Shown: positions 50,448-59,845, numbered from the stretch's first letter. The stretch is 64,000 nt of DNA from Methylobacterium mesophilicum (GCF_022179445.1 NZ_BPQU01000022.1:1-64000); one strand, 5' to 3'. The notes: generated by a model from the letters alone, not told the origin. Program-made: numbers and translations.

Positions 50448-52718
50448 GTGATCCCGACCCCGCGTGCCACCCAGGAACCGACGACGTCCCGGCGGATGAT
50501 GCGCCAGTACGAACTCGTCGAGCGGGTGAAGCGCTACAACCCGGCCGCCGACGAGGCGCTGCTCAACCGCGCCTACGTGTACGCCATGCAGGCGCACGGC
50601 ACGCAGAAGCGCGCGTCCGGCGACCCGTTCTTCGCGCATCCCCTCGAAGTCGCCGGGATCCTCACCGACCTCCACCTCGACGACGCCACCATCGTGGCCG
50701 CGGTCCTGCACGACACCGTGGAGGACACCGAGGCGACCCTGGAGGAGATCCGCCGGCTGTTCGGGCCGGAGATCGGCGCGCTGGTCGACGGGCTGACCAA
50801 GCTCAAGCGGCTCGACCTGGTCTCCAAGCAGGCCGCCCAGGGCGAGAACTTCCGCAAGCTGCTCCTGGCGGTCGCCGCGGACGTGCGCGTGCTGCTGGTC
50901 AAGCTCGCCGACCGCCTGCACAACATGCGTACCCTCCACCACATGCGGGAGGACAAGCGCCACCGCATCGCCCAGGAGACCCTGGACATCTACGCGCCGC
51001 TCGCCGGCCGGATGGGGATGCAGGAGCTGCGCGAGGAGTTGGAGGACCTGGCCTTCCGCAACATCGAGCCGGAGGTCTACGCCACCATCACGCAGCGGCT
51101 CGCCCGCCTCACCGCCAAGTCCGAGCGGGTGGTCGAGACCATCGCGCAGGTGCTGACCGAGAAGCTGTCGGCCCAGGGCATCACCGCCGAGGTCAGCGGC
51201 CGGCAGAAGCGGCCGTTCTCGATCTGGTCGAAGATGGAGCGCAAGTCGGTCGCCTTCGAGCAGCTCTCCGACATCTTCGGCTTCCGGGTGATCGTGGACA
51301 CGGTCCAGGATTGCTACGCGGCGCTCGGGATCGTCCATACCAGCTGGCCGATGGTGCCGGGCCGGTACAAGGACTACATCTCGACCCCGAAGCAGAACGA
51401 TTACCGGTCGATCCACACCACGGTGATCGGGCCCAAGAGCCAGCGCGTCGAGCTGCAGATCCGCAGCCGCGCCATGGACGACATCGCCGAATACGGCATC
51501 GCGGCGCACGCCCATTACAAGGAACTCGGCAAGGACGTGCCCAGGGAGCCGGGCAGCGTCCACCCGAAGCTGGCCGCCGAGAGCGGCGCCTACCAGTGGC
51601 TGCGCCGGACCATCGAGCTGCTGGCCGAGGGCGACAGCCCGGAAGAGTTCCTGGAGCACACGAAGCTGGAGCTGTTCCAGGACCAGGTGTTCTGCTTCAC
51701 CCCGAAGGGCCGGCTGATCGCCCTGCCGCGGGGCGCGACGCCGATCGACTTCGCCTACGCGGTGCACACCGACGTCGGCAACTCGGCGGTGGGCGCCAAG
51801 ATCAACGGCCGCATGGCGCCGCTGCTGCACGAGCTCGCCAACGGCGACGAGGTCGAGATCAGCCGGTCGGACGGCGCCTCGCCGCCGGCCGCCTGGGAAT
51901 CCCTGGTGGTGACCGGCAAGGCCCGGGCGGCGATCCGGCGGGCGACCCGGACGGCGGTGCGCCGGCAATATGCCGGGCTCGGCCGCCAGATCCTCGACCG
52001 GGCGTTCGAACGCGCGGCCAAGACCTTCTCGGAGGACAAGCTGCGCGGGGCGCTGCCGCGGCTGGCCCGCGCCACCACCGAGGACGTGTTCGCCGCCGTC
52101 GGGCGCGGCGAGATGTTTTCCGGCGACGTGGTCCGGGCGGTCTATCCCGACCACCGCGACGAGCGCCGGCCCTCCTCGCAGGGGGCGCTGAACGGGGCCG
52201 GCCGGCTCGTGCGCTCGGCCGACCAGACCATGCGGCTGACCTTCCCGGGTAGCGAAGGCCGCAGCGACGCCATCCCGATCCGGGGCCTGGCCGGCGACCT
52301 GCCGGTGACCTTCGCGCCGAACGGCGGCGCGGTCCCGGGCGACCGGATCGTCGGCATCCTGACCCCCGGGGTCGGCGTGACCGTCTACCCGATCCAGTCG
52401 GCGGCGCTCGCCGCCTTCGACAACGAGCCCGAGCGCTGGCTCGACGTCCGCTGGGACACCGAGGCCTCGGGCAGCGAGCGATTCCCGGCCCGCCTGGCGC
52501 TGAAGTCGATCAACGAGCCGGGGGTGTTCGCCCAGATCGCCCAGGTGATCGCCGACCACGACGGCAACATCGACAACATCTCGATGAAGCGCCGCACCCA
52601 GGACTTCACCGACATCACCATCGACCTGTCGGTCTGGGACCTCCAGCACCTCACGGCGATCATCGCGGAGCTGCGCGGCAAGCGACCGGTCAACAGCGTC
52701 GAACGGGTGAACGGCTGA
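50448..52718 (+). CDS. rsh: Bifunctional (p)ppGpp synthetase/hydrolase
   Basis: The 756-residue RelA/SpoT homologue has the full domain order. The HD hydrolase domain has H64 and H88-D89 in VLHDTVEDTEAT. The synthetase domain contains FGFRVIVDTVQDCYAALGIVH and KDYISTPKQNDYRSIHT, and the TGS and C-terminal ACT domains follow (SINEPGVFAQIAQVIADHDGNIDNI). It makes and degrades the stringent-response alarmone. GTG 50448 has GGGAGAG 5 bases upstream; ATG 50496 and GTG 50304 are alternatives. Confidence 0.95.
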   Translation: MIPTPRATQEPTTSRRMMRQYELVERVKRYNPAADEALLNRAYVYAMQAHGTQKRASGDPFFAHPLEVAGILTDLHLDDATIVAAVLHDTVEDTEATLEEIRRLFGPEIGALVDGLTKLKRLDLVSKQAAQGENFRKLLLAVAADVRVLLVKLADRLHNMRTLHHMREDKRHRIAQETLDIYAPLAGRMGMQELREELEDLAFRNIEPEVYATITQRLARLTAKSERVVETIAQVLTEKLSAQGITAEVSGRQKRPFSIWSKMERKSVAFEQLSDIFGFRVIVDTVQDCYAALGIVHTSWPMVPGRYKDYISTPKQNDYRSIHTTVIGPKSQRVELQIRSRAMDDIAEYGIAAHAHYKELGKDVPREPGSVHPKLAAESGAYQWLRRTIELLAEGDSPEEFLEHTKLELFQDQVFCFTPKGRLIALPRGATPIDFAYAVHTDVGNSAVGAKINGRMAPLLHELANGDEVEISRSDGASPPAAWESLVVTGKARAAIRRATRTAVRRQYAGLGRQILDRAFERAAKTFSEDKLRGALPRLARATTEDVFAAVGRGEMFSGDVVRAVYPDHRDERRPSSQGALNGAGRLVRSADQTMRLTFPGSEGRSDAIPIRGLAGDLPVTFAPNGGAVPGDRIVGILTPGVGVTVYPIQSAALAAFDNEPERWLDVRWDTEASGSERFPARLALKSINEPGVFAQIAQVIADHDGNIDNISMKRRTQDFTDITIDLSVWDLQHLTAIIAELRGKRPVNSVERVNG

Positions 52719-53079
52719 GACCAGCCGACGCCCCGGCGCGGGGCAGATCTCAGGTTTTCCAGTCCAACCTCGGTAAAGGGCCGTCGTGGCGCGGGCGTAT
52801 ACACCGGGATACGATGAACGCCTTCGCGCGCGCGCGCGATCGGCGCCGCAAGAGGCACATCCCCTGCGATTGACTTGACACAGCTGCGTTTCAACCGAAT
52901 GGTTGGCCCGCCCGGGTGACGGTCGCCCGGAAGGGGACCGTGCTTACGCGTCCCGGATTTCAATCCGTCTCGGTATTCGATCGCGACGATGCGGCCCCGG
53001 GTTTTCAGCCCCGGACCTCGACCAGCCGTTTCAGCACACGATTTCCGACAACCCGTATTCTTCAGGATTCGACCCATCC
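52719..53079. promoter_or_regulatory. 361-bp region upstream of the NYN gene
   Basis: A GCCCC-GGCGC-GGGGC hairpin (52731-52745) lies shortly after the rsh stop and could end its transcript. A consensus TTGACA (52875-52880), followed 17 bases later by AATGGT, is a candidate promoter for the NYN gene. A run of CG dinucleotides lies near 52828. No gene is supported here. Confidence 0.4.
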
Positions 53080-53721
53080 ATGGCAGCACCGCAGCGCAGC
53101 GCCCTCTTCATCGACGGCGCGAACCTCTACGCGACCACCAAGGCCCTCGGCTTCGATATCGACTACAAAAAACTGCTCAAGGAATTTCAGGCTCGCGACA
53201 ACCTGCTGCGCGCGTTCTACTACACCGCGATGATCGAGGATCAGGAATATTCCTCGATCCGGCCGCTGATCGATTGGCTCGACTACAACGGCTACCGCGT
53301 CGTGACCAAGCCCGTGAAGGAGTTCACGGACTCGATGGGCCGCCGCAAGTACAAGGGCAACATGGATATCGAGCTGGCGATCGACGCCCTCGAACTCAGC
53401 CCGCATATCGACCACATGGTGCTGTTCTCCGGCGACGGCGACTTCCGCTCGCTGGTCGAGGCGATGCAGCGGCGCGGCGTCAAGGTGACGGTGATCTCCA
53501 CCATCCAGACCCAGCCGGCGATGATCTCGGACGAGCTGCGCCGGCAGGCCGACGAGTTCGTGGATCTGGCGAGCCTGTCGAACCGCATCGGCCGGGAGCC
53601 GAGCGAGCGCCCGGTCCGGCCCCCCGGCGAGACCGCCAGCCGCTACCGCGGCGAAGCCCGCCCGAGCCCGGCCCTCGAGAACCGCTACGGCATCCGCCAG
53701 CCGGACGCCGAGGAAGGCTGA
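53080..53721 (+). CDS. NYN domain (LabA/DUF88-like) nuclease
   Basis: The 213-residue protein is a PIN-like NYN domain with three acidic active-site elements: FIDGANLY near the N terminus, GNMDIELAIDAL in the middle, and LFSGDGDFRSLVEAM. The C-terminal 45 residues are disordered and Arg/Pro-rich. Related proteins act as RNases or link to LabA-type regulation. It starts at ATG 53080, since the upstream frame is not conserved. Confidence 0.88.
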   Translation: MAAPQRSALFIDGANLYATTKALGFDIDYKKLLKEFQARDNLLRAFYYTAMIEDQEYSSIRPLIDWLDYNGYRVVTKPVKEFTDSMGRRKYKGNMDIELAIDALELSPHIDHMVLFSGDGDFRSLVEAMQRRGVKVTVISTIQTQPAMISDELRRQADEFVDLASLSNRIGREPSERPVRPPGETASRYRGEARPSPALENRYGIRQPDAEEG

Positions 53722-53724
53722 TCT

Positions 53725-54294
53725 TCAGGCGCTGCCGCCGTCGAGCCAGTCGATCACCTGCCGGGCGCTGCGGTCGGGCGGGAACACCGGGTAGAACACC
53801 CGCGCGACCACGCCGTCGTCGATCACCAGGGTGAGGCGGCGCAGGAGCACCTGCCCGCCCGCCTCGAACACCGGCAGGCGCGCGGCCATCGCGAAGGCGC
53901 GGTGCGGGTCGGCCAGCAGCGGGAACGGCAGCCGCAACCGCTCGGCGGCCTCGCGCTGGTCGGCACCGGTCTGGGTCGAAAGGCCGAAGACCTGCGCGAC
54001 GCCGCGCTCCCTCAACGCGGCGTGGTGGTCGCGGAAGTCGCAGGCCTGCGGGGTGCAGCCCCGGGCGCCGGGAATCGCGTCCCAGTCCGGCGTCAGGGCC
54101 GGCTTCCCCGGCGTGCCGGTGCGGGGATAGGCATAGGCCACCGTGCGGCCGGAGAGCTTCGCCAGCGAGACGGTCCGGCCGTCCGTGGCGGTCAGCGCCA
54201 CGTCGGGCAGCTTCATCCCGCGCAGGTGATCGGCCGCGCCGTCATCCACGGGGGCGGGGAGGTCGGCGGGCAGGCTGTCGGGACGATCGGTCAT
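53725..54294 (-). CDS. Peroxiredoxin-like (AhpC/TSA) protein
   Basis: The 189-residue thioredoxin-fold protein has the AhpC/TSA pattern (KLPDVALTATDGRTVSLAKLSG; then AYAYPRTGTPG). The GCTPQACDFRDHHAAL segment holds the likely peroxidatic and partner cysteines. A roughly 15-residue stretch (PALTPDWDAIPGARG) separates TPG from the cysteine motif, unlike canonical BCP. It should reduce peroxides in the cytosol. It converges with the NYN gene with 3 bp between. Confidence 0.8.
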   Translation of the reverse strand: MTDRPDSLPADLPAPVDDGAADHLRGMKLPDVALTATDGRTVSLAKLSGRTVAYAYPRTGTPGKPALTPDWDAIPGARGCTPQACDFRDHHAALRERGVAQVFGLSTQTGADQREAAERLRLPFPLLADPHRAFAMAARLPVFEAGGQVLLRRLTLVIDDGVVARVFYPVFPPDRSARQVIDWLDGGSA

Positions 54295-54410
54295 GGGCGG
54301 CTCCTCTGCTGCCGCCAGAGTAGATCGCCGGCGGCCAAAGGCGAATCGCTCATCCCACGCGACGATCTCCGAAACCGGCGACTGTGAACCGCTGGGATTG
54401 ATTGATCCGC

Positions 54411-54424
54411 AATGCAAATGCATT
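54411..54424. promoter_or_regulatory. Inverted repeat upstream of the PrlF-YhaV operon
   Basis: AATGC-AAAT-GCATT is a perfect 5-bp inverted repeat 33 bp before the antitoxin ATG. AbrB-fold antitoxins usually autoregulate at such sites. Confidence 0.4.
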
Positions 54425-54456
54425 ACATTTCCAGGATGGGAATCGGGGTGCGTGCG

Positions 54457-54798
54457 ATGGCGAAGGCAGCCGAGATTCTGGAGATTCCAGCCACGGTCAC
54501 CGCACGGGGCCAGACGACCGTGCCTGCGGCGATTCGGCGGATGCTGGGACTGAAGAATGCGGGACCCATCGTGTTCCGAACCCTCGCCGACGGCACGATT
54601 ACCGTCGCGAAGGGCGCGGATCCGCAGGCCGCGGAGGATCCTGCGCTCCGCCCGTTCCTCGCCCTGCTTGAGCGGGACATCGAGACACGCCCGCAGGCCA
54701 TCGAGCCGGTCTCTCAGGATCTGTATGCGCGCGCAGCGGCCCTGGTCGATGGGATCGAGGTCGATCTCGATAGCGCGCTCCCGGATGATGAGGCGTGA
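54457..54798 (+). CDS. PrlF-family antitoxin (AbrB/SpoVT fold)
   Basis: The 113-residue protein starts with a swapped-hairpin AbrB domain (ATVTARGQTTVPAAIRRMLGL...GTITVAKG) and a C-terminal helical part (ALRPFLALLERDIETRPQAIEPV). It is the antitoxin and DNA-binding half of a PrlF/YhaV type II module. ATG 54457 places the AbrB domain normally; upstream ATGs at 54412 and 54436 are alternatives. Its stop overlaps the toxin GTG. Confidence 0.85.
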   Translation: MAKAAEILEIPATVTARGQTTVPAAIRRMLGLKNAGPIVFRTLADGTITVAKGADPQAAEDPALRPFLALLERDIETRPQAIEPVSQDLYARAAALVDGIEVDLDSALPDDEA

Positions 54799-55298
54799 GC
54801 GGCGCGCCGCTGATCGTCAGCGGATGGGCGATCTATGCGCATCCGTTGTTTCTCGATCAGTTGGAGGACCTGATCTTGCAGGTCGAAGACGCGAAGGCGA
54901 AAGATCCCGACGGCTATCGGAAGACGCGCAGCGCGAAGCTGCTGGCCGCAGTGCTGAAGGTCGCTTTCGCGGTCATTCCCGAGGATCCGACCCGAACCGA
55001 GCACCGCCAGGGCGACACGCTTGGCGCCAGGCACAGGCACTGGTTCCGCGCGAAATTCCTCCAGCAATACCGGCTCTTCTTTCGCTACAGGGACGCGGAT
55101 GGGCTCAGAGTGATCGTGCTGGCCTGGGTGAACGACGATCGGATGCTGCGGGCCTACGGAAGCCGATCGGATGCCTATGCGGTGTTCCGGAAGATGCTGC
55201 GCTCCGGCAAACCTCCCGACGACTGGAACACCCTGTTGTCGGAAGCGCGCGACGCGACGGCGCGGAGCCGCCGCGAACGCGTCCGCCCCCGAACCTGA
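54795..55298 (+). CDS. YhaV-family toxin
   Basis: The 167-residue toxin of the RelE-like YhaV family is a ribosome-dependent or free RNase. Family features include LPLFLDQLEDLI-like text (AHPLFLDQLEDLILQVEDAKAKDPDGY), FAVIPEDPTRTEHRQG, and YRLFFRYRDADGLRVIVLAWVNDD. The GTG start at 54795 overlaps the antitoxin stop, typical of coupled type II modules. It is followed by the convergent smpB. Confidence 0.86.
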   Translation: MSGAPLIVSGWAIYAHPLFLDQLEDLILQVEDAKAKDPDGYRKTRSAKLLAAVLKVAFAVIPEDPTRTEHRQGDTLGARHRHWFRAKFLQQYRLFFRYRDADGLRVIVLAWVNDDRMLRAYGSRSDAYAVFRKMLRSGKPPDDWNTLLSEARDATARSRRERVRPRT

Positions 55299-55319
55299 AA
55301 CGGCCGCCGTCCCGAAACC

Positions 55320-55793
55320 CTACCCCCGGTCCCGGAGCAGCCGCGCCCGGTCGCGCTGCCAGTCGCGCTCCTTGGAGGCCTCGCGCTTGTCGTGGGCCTG
55401 CTTGCCCTTGCCCAGCCCCAGCTCGATCTTCGCCCGGCCCTTGTCGTTGAAGTAGATCTTCAGCGGCACCACCGTGTAGCCCTGGCGCTGGGTCGCGCCG
55501 ATCAGCTTGTTGATCTGGCGGCGGTGCAGCAGCAGCCGGCGCGGACGCTTGGGCTCGTGGTTGAAGCGGTTCGCCTCCAGGTATTCCGGGATGTAGCAGT
55601 TGAACAGCATCAGGTCGCCGCCGGAGGGGCCCGCATAGGCCTCGCCGATGGTCGCCTTGCCGCCGCGCAGGGACTTCACCTCGGTGCCGGTCAAGGCGAT
55701 GCCGGCCTCGAGCGTGTCCTCGATCGTGTAGTGGAAGCGCGCCGCGCGGTTGTCGGCGACGACGCGCCGACTGGGCTCCGGTTTCGGGGCCAT
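55320..55793 (-). CDS. smpB: SsrA-binding protein
   Basis: The 157-residue protein binds tmRNA for trans-translation. Conserved parts are ADNRAARFHYTIEDTLEAGIAL, GTEVKSLRGGKATIGEAYA, and the C-terminal tail KGKQAHDKREASKERDWQRDRARLLRD, which forms the A-site helix. Start and length are normal. It lies 15 bp downstream of dapA on the same strand, a conserved pair in Hyphomicrobiales. Confidence 0.96.
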   Translation of the reverse strand: MAPKPEPSRRVVADNRAARFHYTIEDTLEAGIALTGTEVKSLRGGKATIGEAYAGPSGGDLMLFNCYIPEYLEANRFNHEPKRPRRLLLHRRQINKLIGATQRQGYTVVPLKIYFNDKGRAKIELGLGKGKQAHDKREASKERDWQRDRARLLRDRG

Positions 55794-55808
55794 GTTTCGT
55801 GACTCTCC

Positions 55809-56708
55809 TCAGCCTTCCAGAAGGCCGGCGTGGCGCAGGGCGTCGTCCACGATGCGGCGCGTCGCCTCCGAGACCGGCACCAGCGGCAGGCGCAGGTCCT
55901 CGGTCATGTGGCCGAGCTTGGCCAGCGCGTACTTGGTCGGGCCCGGGTTGGCCTCGGCGAACAGCCCGCTCTGGAGCGGGAACAGCCGGTCCTGGAGCGC
56001 CAGCGCCTTGGCGTAGTCCCCCGCCAGCGAGGCGTCCTGCAGTTCGGCGCAGAGGCGCGGCGCGACGTTGGCCACCACCGAGATGCAGCCGTGTCCGCCC
56101 TGGGCGTTGTAGCCGAGCGCCGTCGCATCTTCGCCCGAAAGCTGGAGGAAGTTCGCCCCCATGGCCTGACGCTGCTGGCTGACGCGGTCGATCTTGGCGG
56201 TCGCGTCCTTCACGCCGGCGATGTTCTTCAATTCGAACAGGCGGGTCATCGTCTCGACGCTCATGTCGACGACGGAGCGCGGCGGGATGTTGTAGATGAT
56301 GATCGGAATGCCGACCGCGTCGTTGACGGCCTTGAAGTGGGCGTAGAGACCCTCTTGCGTCGGCTTGTTGTAGTAGGGCGTGACCACCAGGACGGCGTCG
56401 GCGCCGGCGCGCTCGGCGTGGCGCGCCCGGGCCACCGCCTCGGCGGTGGAGTTGGAGCCCGCGCCCGCCACCACGGGGACGCGCCCGCCGGCCTCGTCGA
56501 TGCAGGACTCGACCACCCGGTCGTGCTCGGCATGGGTGAGGGTCGGGCTCTCGCCGGTGGTGCCGGTCGGCACGAGGCCGTGGCTGCCCTGCTCGATCTG
56601 CCAGCGCACGAAGTTCCGGAACGCGGCCTCGTCGAAGGCGCCGTCGCGGAACGGCGTCACAAGCGCGGTGAGCGAGCCCCGCAGGCGGCTCCCGGTCATC
56701 TCGGTCAT
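55809..56708 (-). CDS. dapA: 4-hydroxy-tetrahydrodipicolinate synthase
   Basis: The 299-residue TIM-barrel enzyme condenses pyruvate with aspartate semialdehyde for lysine and peptidoglycan synthesis. Substrate-loop T50-T51 lies in PTGTTGE, Y139 in IYNIPPRSV, and the Schiff-base lysine K167 in AGVKDATA. Length is typical. It is divergent from the lytic transglycosylase gene with a 218-bp gap. Confidence 0.96.
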   Translation of the reverse strand: MTEMTGSRLRGSLTALVTPFRDGAFDEAAFRNFVRWQIEQGSHGLVPTGTTGESPTLTHAEHDRVVESCIDEAGGRVPVVAGAGSNSTAEAVARARHAERAGADAVLVVTPYYNKPTQEGLYAHFKAVNDAVGIPIIIYNIPPRSVVDMSVETMTRLFELKNIAGVKDATAKIDRVSQQRQAMGANFLQLSGEDATALGYNAQGGHGCISVVANVAPRLCAELQDASLAGDYAKALALQDRLFPLQSGLFAEANPGPTKYALAKLGHMTEDLRLPLVPVSEATRRIVDDALRHAGLLEG

Positions 56709-56926
56709 CTCAGGCGTCCCAAAGAGGCTCAGCTGGGGTCTCGGCGGAATGGCGTGTCCCGGCGTTCTCGGGGCCGCGCGTCCGGCACGCCGTTCGGCGG
56801 CGGACGGGCAGACATAGAAGGTCGCGCCACGGTGCGCAAACAGATCGTGGCGAGGGTTTACGGGTTCTTAATGCCCCCGCGCCGATCTTCATTTCTTTCC
56901 ACTCCGGTCGCGAGAAGGGGGGAAAC

Positions 56927-59299
56927 GTGATCCGAGCCCAGTCGATCCGCGGTCCACTGATCCGAGCGCTGGCCTCGACGCGCACGCCGCTGGCGGCGGT
57001 CGCGCTGGTCACGACCCTCGGGGTCGTCACGACCCTCGGGGTCGCCCTCGCCGGCCAAGTCGGCCAGACCGGCACCGACGCGCCCGCCTCGCAGCCGACG
57101 CCGCCCTCGAGCGACGCCGCCCTGTCGCCCGCCCAGACCCGAAGCACCGAGGCCGAGCTTGTCGCCGACCCGGTCGCGGCCGACGCCCTCAAGCTCGATC
57201 CGGCCCAGACCGCCAAGGGAGGCGAGAAGGGCTCGGACCGGGGCGAGGAGGCCGCCGGCAAGATCCCGGCCGCCGCCACCGCGTACGCCTCCGCCGATCC
57301 CGACGCCCCCGTGGCGTTCCCGCTGCCCGACGCCGCGGTGACGCCGGCCGCCCCGGTGCCCGAGGTCCCCGACCCGGGCAAGCCGAAGATCGCGGGCGAC
57401 ACCGATCCGACGCTGCTGCGCGGCGCCATCGACCTCTACCGCAAGGGCCGGGTCGCCGACGGCGACCGGATGCGCGACGGCTTCACCGATCCCGCCGCGA
57501 AGGCGCTGCTCGAATGGGTGGCGATCCGCGCCGGCGCCGGCATCGGCTTCGCCCGCACCGTCGCCTTCACCCGGGCCAACCCGACCTGGCCGGCCGGGCC
57601 GCTGCTGCGCCGCCGGGCCGAGGAGGCGCTGCTGTCCGAGCGCAAGCCCCCGGCCCTGGTCCGCGCCTTCTTCGCCACCGCCAAGCCGGTGAGTGCGCCG
57701 GGCAAGTTCGCCCTGGCGCTGGCCCTGCGGGCCGACGGCTTCGACGGCGACGCCGCCGAGATCGTCCACGACCTGTGGCGGACCGAGAGCTTCGGCAAGA
57801 GCCTGGAGGCCAAGGTCCAGGATGCGTTCCCGGGCGTGCTCACCCGGATCGACCACCGCTACCGGATGGAGCGGGCGCTCCTGAAGGACGATTGGGAGAG
57901 CGCCGGCCGGGCCGCCGGCTACGCGGGCGGCGGCTATGCCAGCCTCGTGCGCGCCCGCCGGGCCGTCGAGGACAAGGCCGGCGGGCCGGCCGCGCTCGCC
58001 GCGGTGCCGCCCTCCCTGCGCGGGGACGCCTCCTACATCTTCTCCCGGGCGCAGTTCTTCCGCCGCGCCGACAAGCCCGAGGAGGCCGCCGCGATCCTGG
58101 CCACGGCGCCCAGCAACCCGGACGTGCTGGTCGACGGCGACGAGTGGTGGGTCGAGCGCCGGATCGTGGCCCGCAAGCTCCTCGACCTCGGCGATTCCAG
58201 GACCGCCTTCACGGTGGCGAGCGGCCACGCGGCCCGCACCCCCGAGAAGCGCCTGGAGGCGGAGTTCCACGCCGGCTGGATCGCCCTGCGGTTTGCCGGC
58301 GACCCGGCGAGCGCCGCGCAGCACTTCGCCCGGATGGCGACCATCGCGGAGAGCCCGGTCTCGCTGGCGCGGGCCGCCTACTGGCAGGGCAGGGCGGCCG
58401 AGTCCCTCGGCCAGCACGACGTGGCAAAGGCGTTCTACGAGCGCGCCGCCCTGCAGCCGATCGCCTATTACGGCCAGGTCGCCCGGGCCCGGCTCGGCCA
58501 GACCAGCCTGCCGCTGCGCGCGCCGGCCGACCTCGAAGGCGTGGAGCGGCAGGCGTTCGAGGACCGGCTGTCGATCCGGGCCCTGCGCCTGCTCGGCGAG
58601 GCCGGCCTCAAGGACCTGGCGCTGCCGCTCTACATCGACGCCGCCCGGGACCTCACCGACCCGCGCGAGATCCAGGCGCTCGGCGACCTCGCCACCGAGA
58701 TGAAGGACGCCCGCGCCCTGGTGGCGGTCGGCAAGCTCGCGGTGCAGCGCGGCCTGCCGCTCGACGCCCACGCCTATCCGACCATCGGGATCCCGACCTA
58801 CGAGACCTTCACGGCGGTGCCGCAGGTGGAGCGGGCCATGGTCTACGCCATCGCCCGGCAGGAGAGCCAGTTCGATCCCCGGGCCCAGTCCGGCGTCGGC
58901 GCCCGCGGCCTGATGCAGATGATGCCGGCCACCGCCCAGCGCACCGCCCGCCGGGTCGCCACATCCTTCGACGTCGACCGCCTGACCAGCGACCCCGCCT
59001 ACTGCGCCAAGCTCGGCCAGGCCCATCTCGGCGAGCTGATGGAGGATTGGCGCGGCTCCTACGTCCTCGCCTTCGCGTCCTACAATGCCGGCGGCGGCAA
59101 CGTGAAGAAGTGGATCGACGCCTACGGCGACCCGCGCAAGGGCGAGGTCGACGTGATCGACTGGGTCGAGCGCATCCCGTTCACCGAGACCCGCAACTAC
59201 GTGCAGCGGGTGATGGAGAACCTGCAGGTCTACCGCTCCCGCCTGGACAACCGCAGCGCCCTGCTGATCGACGGGGATCTGCACCGCGGGGCGCGGTAG
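56927..59299 (+). CDS. Soluble lytic murein transglycosylase
   Basis: The 790-residue periplasmic enzyme has an N-terminal membrane/signal segment (LAAVALVTTLGVVTTLGVALA), a disordered Pro/Ala-rich stretch, a long helical superhelix (Slt70 U-domain type), and a C-terminal SLT catalytic domain. The catalytic glutamate E646 lies in IARQESQFDP, followed by GARGLMQMMPATAQRTA and YNAGGGNVKKWI. It cleaves peptidoglycan glycan strands. It starts at GTG 56927 with GGGGGG 4 bases upstream. Confidence 0.94.
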   Translation: MIRAQSIRGPLIRALASTRTPLAAVALVTTLGVVTTLGVALAGQVGQTGTDAPASQPTPPSSDAALSPAQTRSTEAELVADPVAADALKLDPAQTAKGGEKGSDRGEEAAGKIPAAATAYASADPDAPVAFPLPDAAVTPAAPVPEVPDPGKPKIAGDTDPTLLRGAIDLYRKGRVADGDRMRDGFTDPAAKALLEWVAIRAGAGIGFARTVAFTRANPTWPAGPLLRRRAEEALLSERKPPALVRAFFATAKPVSAPGKFALALALRADGFDGDAAEIVHDLWRTESFGKSLEAKVQDAFPGVLTRIDHRYRMERALLKDDWESAGRAAGYAGGGYASLVRARRAVEDKAGGPAALAAVPPSLRGDASYIFSRAQFFRRADKPEEAAAILATAPSNPDVLVDGDEWWVERRIVARKLLDLGDSRTAFTVASGHAARTPEKRLEAEFHAGWIALRFAGDPASAAQHFARMATIAESPVSLARAAYWQGRAAESLGQHDVAKAFYERAALQPIAYYGQVARARLGQTSLPLRAPADLEGVERQAFEDRLSIRALRLLGEAGLKDLALPLYIDAARDLTDPREIQALGDLATEMKDARALVAVGKLAVQRGLPLDAHAYPTIGIPTYETFTAVPQVERAMVYAIARQESQFDPRAQSGVGARGLMQMMPATAQRTARRVATSFDVDRLTSDPAYCAKLGQAHLGELMEDWRGSYVLAFASYNAGGGNVKKWIDAYGDPRKGEVDVIDWVERIPFTETRNYVQRVMENLQVYRSRLDNRSALLIDGDLHRGAR

Positions 59300-59365
59300 G
59301 GGCCCGCACACGACGGCGCGGTTCGGGGCGGGCGGGGCGAAAAGTCCCTTCGAACCGGATACGCG

Positions 59366-59396
59366 CATTCCCTTCCCCCGCAGAGGGGGGGAGGCG
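59366..59396. repeat. C-rich/G-rich hairpin repeat, family B copy 2
   Basis: TTCCCTTCCCCC-GCAGA-GGGGGGGAGG matches the family B core with small differences. It lies 70 bp after the transglycosylase stop and may act as its terminator. Confidence 0.65.
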
Positions 59397-59422
59397 GACG
59401 CGCGTGGGTCCGCCCGCCTCCC

Positions 59423-59638
59423 TTACCGCCGCTCGTCCTCGATGATGCCGCGGATGACGGTGAGCGCGCGCGCGCGGCCCTCGCTGGTCCGGATCGCCGA
59501 CCAGAGCCGCAGGCATTCCTGCGCCCCGGCCTGGCCGTCGGTCGTGCCTTCGTCGTCGAAGAACCGCTCGACCGGGATGCCCAGGATTCCGGCGAGCGTT
59601 AGCAAGGCCTTGGTCCCTGGCTTGTCCGAGCCGCTCAT
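59423..59638 (-). CDS. Short regulator-like protein resembling the C-terminal part of XRE-family regulators
   Basis: From ATG 59638 the 71-residue product reads MSGSDKPGTKALLTLAGILGIPVERFFDDEG and ends LWSAIRTSEGRARALTVIRGIIEDERR. The ILGIPVERFFDD motif is the end of an HTH_3 domain (as in LAxxLxVPxxxFF), and the tail is typical of such regulators. The DNA-binding helices are missing, so it looks truncated. An upstream in-frame ATG at 59782 would give 119 residues but the added part is not HTH-like. Confidence 0.45.
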   Translation of the reverse strand: MSGSDKPGTKALLTLAGILGIPVERFFDDEGTTDGQAGAQECLRLWSAIRTSEGRARALTVIRGIIEDERR

Positions 59639-59769
59639 GACGGACGATCCTCTGCCACCAAGTCGGTCGCGATCGCGGCGCAATCGGGCTCGACCCTGGG
59701 TCCTCGATTCCATGCGCGCTGAGGCCGAACCGATATTCCTGTCTGCGGCGCGCATGAGCCGGTATAAAT

Positions 59770-59845
59770 CCATCACCGGCATAGTATAAAATAATGTATA
59801 AAGATCAAGGCTGCTATCTTTATTTAATTCTCAGGGTTACATTTC
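59770..59845. promoter_or_regulatory. AT-rich divergent promoter region
   Basis: This stretch is far more AT-rich than its surroundings, with TAGTATAAAATAATGTATAA near 59783-59802 and ATCTTTATTTAATTC near 59815-59830. It lies between the short regulator-like ORF (minus) and the orphan PAS gene (plus), so it may hold promoters for both. Confidence 0.4.
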
